From contig JBNKGL010000004.1 in NCBI GenBank assembly GCA_050289805.1, positions 1-64,000 on the forward strand: a DNA stretch of 64,000 bases. The letters are read 5' to 3'. Below the pieces are notes generated by a model. That model made no database searches. It saw only the letters and a list, made by a program, of their open reading frames with translations, and was not told the origin of the DNA. This document shows positions 59,810-64,000 of this stretch, piece after piece (position 1 is the stretch's first letter; every line of letters begins with the position of its first letter). This DNA comes from JAUILA01 sp050289805 (GTDB lineage: Bacteria > Bacteroidota > Bacteroidia > Cytophagales > Cyclobacteriaceae). The translations under genes and the position numbers were made by a program.

Positions 59810-60801
59810 CAGTATACGAGATTGTTGGCCGTCAGAAATTCTGCAATCTGAACCGCATTTGTTGCTGCTCCCTTGCGAAGATTATCAGCCACAATCCACA
59901 TGTTCAGCGTATTCGGATGAAACTCGTCTCTTCTCAGTCGTCCAACAAAAACCTCATCCTTACCGTGTGCCGTAAGTGGCATGGGATAAACATTATTCTT
60001 CACATCATCTTCCAAAACAACACCGGGCATAGTACGCAGAAGCTCACGAACTTCTTCCATATCAAAGTCCTCATGAAATTCTGCATTCACGGATTCGGAA
60101 TGACCCCCCATGACCGGCAGCCTAACCGCTGTCGCTGTAATTGCAATATCCTGTGTTCCGAGGATTTTCCTGGTTTCGTTGATCATTTTCATCTCCTCCT
60201 TCGTATACGCGTTATCCAGGAAGACATCTATATGAGGCAAAACATTCATATCGATCTGATGCGGGTAAACCTTTTCACCGGGGGTGTTGGAACGCTCATT
60301 CATCAGTTGGTCAACCGCAGCTTTTCCTGTTCCGGTTACAGATTGATACGTTGAAACAACGACACGTTTTAATTTATAGCGTTCATGCAGGGGTGCCAGT
60401 GCGAGTACCATCTGAATGGTGGAGCAATTGGGATTGGCAATGATCCTGTCATCAATGCGCAATTCATCACCATTGATTTCAGGAACGATCAGCTTGTGAT
60501 CCGGGCTCATGCGCCACGCGGATGAGTTGTCAACCACAATGGTCCCTGCTTCGGCAAATTTGGGTGCCCATTCAAGGGATGTGCCTCCACCGGCAGAAAA
60601 AATTGCAATATCCGGCGATTGTGAAACCGCATCCGCCATTCCAATAACCGTATAATCCGTGCCTTTATAAGATATTTTCTTGCCTACGGAGCGTTCTGAC
60701 GCTACAGGTAATAATTCATCCAGAGGGAAATTTCTTTCTTCAAGTACTTTCAGGACTTCCTGACCCACAAGTCCGGTTGCCCCCACAATAGCTAATTTCA
60801 T
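59809..60801 (-). CDS. asd: Aspartate-semialdehyde dehydrogenase
   Basis: 330 residues, the usual size. It reduces beta-aspartyl phosphate to aspartate semialdehyde with NADPH, the branch point to lysine/DAP, threonine and methionine. The N-terminal NADP motif is VGATGLVGQEVLKVL. The catalytic Cys is in ANPNCSTIQMVLAL, and the substrate-binding Arg/His are in VRLPVMGGHSESVNAEF. A TACTTTTG -7-like element lies 23 bases upstream of the ATG. It is coupled to the THUMP-like methyltransferase gene and divergent from the lamin-tail gene. Confidence 0.95.
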   Translation of the reverse strand: MKLAIVGATGLVGQEVLKVLEERNFPLDELLPVASERSVGKKISYKGTDYTVIGMADAVSQSPDIAIFSAGGGTSLEWAPKFAEAGTIVVDNSSAWRMSPDHKLIVPEINGDELRIDDRIIANPNCSTIQMVLALAPLHERYKLKRVVVSTYQSVTGTGKAAVDQLMNERSNTPGEKVYPHQIDMNVLPHIDVFLDNAYTKEEMKMINETRKILGTQDIAITATAVRLPVMGGHSESVNAEFHEDFDMEEVRELLRTMPGVVLEDDVKNNVYPMPLTAHGKDEVFVGRLRRDEFHPNTLNMWIVADNLRKGAATNAVQIAEFLTANNLVY

Positions 60802-60823
60802 AATCGGGCATTTTTTGTCCGGT

Positions 60824-60831
60824 CAAAAGTA
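60824..60831 (-). promoter_or_regulatory. -7 element for asd
   Basis: The minus strand reads TACTTTTG, matching TAnnTTTG, 22 bases before the asd ATG. No -33 TTG is evident at the normal distance. Confidence 0.45.
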
Positions 60832-60861
60832 CAAATTCCTGAAAATATTACGGTTATACAT

Positions 60862-62484
60862 ATGAAAAAGCTGGTGTTCTGTTTTGGGATAGTTTGTGTT
60901 ACTTGCCAACTAATACAGGCACAATCGGTACGAATTTCGGAGATCATGAGTGACCCGCAGCCATCCAGGGGACTACCGGGGGCTGAGTATCTTGAAATTT
61001 TCATCATCGATAGTCTGATTAAAACAAAAGACTGGACGATAGAGGATGCTTCAGGCAGGGTGGGATATTTGGATCACCGAACATTGCGTTCGGGTGAGTG
61101 GGCTGTTCTCTGTGAAGCTAAAGACCAGGGATTGTTTCATAATTCAATTGGCGTTTATCCCTGGCCAGTATTAAATAATTCTACCGACAGGTTGATTTTG
61201 AGGGATTCATCAGGACGTATCGTTGACAGCGTTACCTATTTTCAAAAATGGCATTCTGAACGGTACCGGGATGGGGGGACTTCACTTGAACTGCTAAATC
61301 CTTTTTACCGGTGTGATCCAGAGGGTAACTGGCAAAGCAGCCGGAATGAACAGGGGGGAACCCCTGGCGTGATCAACAGTTCTTTCAAAGAATTCTTACC
61401 GTCGGAAGGACCTGTTCTTAGCCATGTCTACGCCGATTCCGAAATTCATATCTGGATTAACAAGGCATTCGATCTAAAATCCGTTGCAGCGGAAAACATA
61501 AAAGTTGTTCCCGGAATCAGAATTATTGATCGTCGCCGGGAAGGGAACCATTTTGTCCTTGTTCCGGAAAGACCGTTAATTCCACGCGTCAAGTATCAGG
61601 TTGAATGGAGTGACCTCTACGGTTGTGACGGAAGTCTTTCGGAACAGTTGCAATCTGGATTCACAGTCTCCGAACCTCCCTTGCCCGGCGATATCTCTGT
61701 CAATGAGATATTGTTCAATCCATCGGCCGGAAACAGTGATTATTTAGAGGTTGTGAACAGTTCAGACAAGCAGCTGACTTTACATGGGCTTATCATGGAA
61801 AGGATGACTGAATCCGGGAAAGAAATCCGAACAGTCCTTGATTCTCTGATTGCGTTTTATCCGGAAGAAATTCTGGTGATTACTGAAAACAGGTCTTCGA
61901 TGCTGATTCGTTATCCGGAAACGCCGGTTGAAAATATCCTTGAAGTGCCGGGGTTAATTAATTTTCCGGATTCGGAAGGGCTTGTCAAAATTAAAAATCA
62001 ATCCGGACAGTTAATGGAGGAAATATATTATCATCAGGGATTTCATCATCTGTCATTAACAGACCTGGAAGATATTTCGCTGGAAAGGGTGACGTTATCA
62101 AAGCCTGCATTAACATCTGATAACTGGCTTTCGGCTTCTGAATCATCAGGATTTGGAACTCCAGGAATGAAAAACTCGCAGCGAGATGCGGAGGGTATAA
62201 TGTTGGTTGATCTTGAAAATTCCGTCATATCTGATGATAATGTTGTGATCGAATATGAAGGAATACCGGCAGGTTCAACCATGAATGTGAAGGTTTTTGA
62301 TTTAAACGGGCGGGAGACCGGCAATGTTGTGACCGGATTTCTGGGGGGAACTTCCGGGAAGCTGCATTTTTTATGCAGCGCTGTTGGCATTGCCCGGAGG
62401 GGGGCATTTTTGGTCTGGGTGGAAGTGCTTACGGGTCATGGATCTTCATTCAGATTTGTGAGAAGGCTGTTTCATTTCCCATAA
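60862..62484 (+). CDS. Lamin-tail-domain exported protein
   Basis: 540 residues with a signal peptide (LVFCFGIVCVTCQLIQAQ). Two or more lamin-tail-like (LTD) beta sandwiches are visible: ISEIMSDPQPSRGLPGAEYLEIF with LRSGEWAVLCEAKD, and SVNEILFNPSAGNSDYLEVVNSSDKQLTLHG with LVKIKNQSGQLME. The C-terminal ~80 residues (GSTMNVKVFDLNGRETG ... FRFVRRLFHF) look like a T9SS type A sorting-domain relative, with the KVFDLNGRE core, but the end differs from the usual K-K-x-x pattern. It is thus a probable secreted or surface protein. Divergent from asd. Confidence 0.8.
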   Translation: MKKLVFCFGIVCVTCQLIQAQSVRISEIMSDPQPSRGLPGAEYLEIFIIDSLIKTKDWTIEDASGRVGYLDHRTLRSGEWAVLCEAKDQGLFHNSIGVYPWPVLNNSTDRLILRDSSGRIVDSVTYFQKWHSERYRDGGTSLELLNPFYRCDPEGNWQSSRNEQGGTPGVINSSFKEFLPSEGPVLSHVYADSEIHIWINKAFDLKSVAAENIKVVPGIRIIDRRREGNHFVLVPERPLIPRVKYQVEWSDLYGCDGSLSEQLQSGFTVSEPPLPGDISVNEILFNPSAGNSDYLEVVNSSDKQLTLHGLIMERMTESGKEIRTVLDSLIAFYPEEILVITENRSSMLIRYPETPVENILEVPGLINFPDSEGLVKIKNQSGQLMEEIYYHQGFHHLSLTDLEDISLERVTLSKPALTSDNWLSASESSGFGTPGMKNSQRDAEGIMLVDLENSVISDDNVVIEYEGIPAGSTMNVKVFDLNGRETGNVVTGFLGGTSGKLHFLCSAVGIARRGAFLVWVEVLTGHGSSFRFVRRLFHFP

Positions 62485-62563
62485 ATTTTGAGATTGATTT
62501 AAATTTCCGTGGTCATCTTTTTGGAAAAATGGTTATATTCAGATAACCACTATTTCAAATAAC

Positions 62564-62734
62564 ATGAACTGTATTGTAGATAACTCTATTACCTACCTTC
62601 TTAAGCAGGGGAAGAAGGCCAAGGCGATTCGAAATTATATCCAGGAAAGATACCATATTTCTATTGATCAGGAATCCATTCGCCAGCGGATCAAATATTT
62701 AAAGGAAGCACCTTCATCCCGGGTCCAGGCCTAG
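62564..62734 (+). CDS. Short 56-residue hypothetical protein
   Basis: Reads MNCIVDNSITYLLKQGKKAK, continuing with IRNYIQERYHISIDQESIRQ and RIKYLKEAPSSRVQA before a TAG. The pattern (helix, Gly-Lys-Lys turn, then two amphipathic helices) resembles a compact helix-turn-helix or HTH-like resolvase fragment, but it is too short to name. The GC use and start are like its neighbours. It lies in an otherwise gene-free stretch before the DksA-like gene. It may be a real small protein or a chance frame. Confidence 0.45.
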   Translation: MNCIVDNSITYLLKQGKKAKAIRNYIQERYHISIDQESIRQRIKYLKEAPSSRVQA

Positions 62735-62961
62735 CAAATACCTGTTAAAAGAAATATTTAAGAAGCACAATTTCCGGTAAAAATCCGGAGCGGATAACTT
62801 ATGTTTTTATTGAACCCATCCGGATAAAATTTAACTGGCAGGATTTCCGTTATGAAGTAAGAGCGGATTAATTTATTTAGGTTATTCTTTTTTACTTTCC
62901 GCCACATAAATTATTTTTAGGCGCATTTAACGGGAGGATGTCCTCCATTAATATTTGAAAT
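62735..62961. other. Intergenic stretch before the DksA-like gene, with a 5' hairpin
   Basis: 227 bases without a gene. GGAGGA and TCCTCC (62933-62946) form a perfect 6-bp inverted repeat with a 2-base centre, 15 bases before the ATG at 62962. It holds a Shine-Dalgarno-like GGAGG inside the stem. Nothing else here is convincing. Confidence 0.4.
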
Positions 62962-63348
62962 ATGGCTCAAGAAGAGAAAACAAGGTATTCAGATGAGGAG
63001 TTGAAAGAATTTGAAGAGTTAATTCTTGAAAAGTTGGATAAGGCAAGGGCTGAATTCAAAATATTGAAGGATACGCTGAATAAAAGCAACGATGAGGGTA
63101 CGGATAGCACATCAGGCAATACAAAAGTATTGGAAGATGGTGCTGATACTGCCGAAAAGGAAAATTTAAGTCAGCTGGCGGCACGTCAGCAGAAATTCAT
63201 CAATAACCTTGAGAATGCGCTGATTCGCATTAAAAATGGCACCTACGGCATTTGCTCTGTTACGGGCAAGTTGATTTCCAAGGAGAGATTACGTGCAGTA
63301 CCTCATACAACACAATCGATCGAAGCGAAACTTAGCCAGCAGAATTAA
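62962..63348 (+). CDS. DksA/TraR-like protein
   Basis: 128 residues. An N-terminal coiled-coil (EELKEFEELILEKLDKARAEFKILKDTLN) is followed by a Ser/Thr/Asp-rich linker and the C-terminal KNGTYGICSVTGKLISKERLRAVPHTTQSIEAK, which matches the TraR/DksA C-terminal region. Only one Cys of the usual four zinc Cys remains (CSVTG), a state seen in many Bacteroidota members. DksA-type proteins enter the secondary channel of RNA polymerase and adjust initiation; whether this form still does is unknown. It is followed directly by scpB. Confidence 0.85.
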   Translation: MAQEEKTRYSDEELKEFEELILEKLDKARAEFKILKDTLNKSNDEGTDSTSGNTKVLEDGADTAEKENLSQLAARQQKFINNLENALIRIKNGTYGICSVTGKLISKERLRAVPHTTQSIEAKLSQQN

Positions 63349-63915
63349 TTGGATTTTCTCCAAAACCATATCGAGGCGTTGATATTTTGTTCTCCGTCAC
63401 CGATACGGGTATCTGAAATTCATACCTGCCTTACGGAAATGTTTGAAGCGGATGTTCCTGAAAAGGATATTACGGCGGCAATAGAGCGAATTACAGCCAA
63501 ATATTCCGCGGATGATTATTCTTTTGAGTTAAACCGTGCCGGAGGGGGATATCAATTTTTAACAAAACCTGCATACCAAGCAAGTATTGGCATATTGCTC
63601 AAGCAACAGTCCAAGCGCAGGCTTTCTAATTCTGCGCTGGAGACCCTATCGATTATCGCTTACAAACAACCAGTAACCAAGAGTGAAGTAGAAAATATTC
63701 GAGGTGTAAACTGTGATTACGCAGTTCAGAAGCTTTTAGAAAAAGGACTGGTTGAAATTAAAGGGAAGTCAGAGGGAATAGGACGTCCCTTGCTTTATGG
63801 GACTAGTCCGAATTTCATGGAATATTTCGGAATCAATGATCTGTCGGAGTTGCCTACCCCGAAAGACTTTGCCGCTCCCGACGAAAATGTCATAGGCGAA
63901 GAACGCGAAAATTAA
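63349..63915 (+). CDS. scpB: Segregation and condensation protein B
   Basis: 188 residues with the two winged-helix domains of ScpB: NHIEALIFCSPSPIRVSEIHTCL at the start and SNSALETLSIIAYKQPVTKSEVENIRGVNCDYAVQKLLEKGLVEIKG in the second. ScpB binds ScpA and the SMC head in the condensin complex that compacts and separates chromosomes. The start is TTG at 63349, immediately after the DksA-like stop codon with no gap, an unusual but consistent reading. It ends just before rluB, a gene order common in bacteria. It works in the same process as the parS sites at 24.1 kb. Confidence 0.93.
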   Translation: MDFLQNHIEALIFCSPSPIRVSEIHTCLTEMFEADVPEKDITAAIERITAKYSADDYSFELNRAGGGYQFLTKPAYQASIGILLKQQSKRRLSNSALETLSIIAYKQPVTKSEVENIRGVNCDYAVQKLLEKGLVEIKGKSEGIGRPLLYGTSPNFMEYFGINDLSELPTPKDFAAPDENVIGEEREN

Positions 63916-63919
63916 TACG

Positions 63920-64000
63920 GTGGCTGGAAAGAAAAAACCAAAACCGCAGTCGGCCCCCCGGGCGGCAGCAGAAATTCGTCTCAACAGATATATTGCCAAC
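63920..64000 (+). CDS. rluB: Ribosomal large subunit pseudouridine synthase (RluB-like), 5' end
   Basis: 27 codons from a GTG start to the window edge: a Lys/Pro/Ala-rich leader, then EIRLNRYIAN, the opening of the S4 RNA-binding domain of RluB/RsuA-type pseudouridine synthases. The scpB-rluB order supports the call. The catalytic domain lies beyond the window. Confidence 0.75.
   Translation, partial: MAGKKKPKPQSAPRAAAEIRLNRYIAN

Overview
The window is chromosomal DNA from a member of the Bacteroidota, most likely a gliding-type Cytophagales bacterium. The evidence is a PorP/SprF-like type IX secretion protein, a protein ending in a type B (gliding motility-associated) sorting domain, a GldJ-like SUMF lipoprotein, a DUF4175 protein, several promoters matching the Bacteroidota -7 element TAnnTTTG, and few Shine-Dalgarno sequences. 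I see no phage, transposon, CRISPR array, tRNA or rRNA. Gene content is dense and mostly housekeeping or lineage-typical accessory genes.

Layout, left to right. 1-3.9 kb: an OmpA/PD40-type protein cut by the window edge, a PorP/SprF protein and a cadherin-like T9SS cargo, all on the minus strand. 4-10 kb: a beta-oxidation operon in the order marR-fadN-fadA-fadE, ending in a clear terminator. 10.1-13.2 kb: a PadR regulator and a MacB/FtsX-like permease. 13.2-19.3 kb: a PLP decarboxylase, two small exported proteins, and a TPR / acyl-CoA synthetase / nucleoside-kinase-like operon. 19.3-19.67 kb: an AT-rich gene-free stretch packed with DnaA-box-like nonamers, proposed here as oriC. 19.7-29.2 kb: a long minus-strand run (Ig-like lipoprotein, methyltransferase, mnmG, ybeY, RsbW-like ATPase, DUF4175 and two small genes). 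Two perfect parS-like palindromes lie between mnmG and ybeY. 29.2-41.4 kb: comF, gldJ-like, a LytS/LytTR two-component pair, mfd, a BNR-repeat lipoprotein, methyltransferase, a divergent truA and a DinB protein. 41.5-46.6 kb: a plus-strand cluster of exported amidohydrolase, SUMF protein, Gfo/Idh/MocA oxidoreductase and sugar isomerase, then msrB. 46.7-51.5 kb: a large propeller-amidohydrolase and a ceramidase-like protein. 51.5-64 kb: class III cyclase, small membrane proteins, 2OG-Fe oxygenase, aldehyde dehydrogenase, DHFR-like protein, DinB and Crp/Fnr proteins with an FNR-type box, a THUMP-like methyltransferase with asd, a lamin-tail protein, a DksA-like protein, scpB and the start of rluB.

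The most notable signal is the probable chromosome origin domain: an oriC-like DnaA-box cluster at 19.3-19.68 kb, a twin parS-like site 4.5 kb away beside mnmG, and a local change in G/C strand bias. The second is a self-contained regulatory unit at 57.7-58.4 kb: a Crp/Fnr regulator whose recognition helix keeps the FNR E-x-x-S-R residues, next to a perfect TTGAT-N4-ATCAA box placed near -41.5 of a TAnnTTTG promoter for a DinB-family gene. All family assignments were made by reading the sequence; no database search was run.
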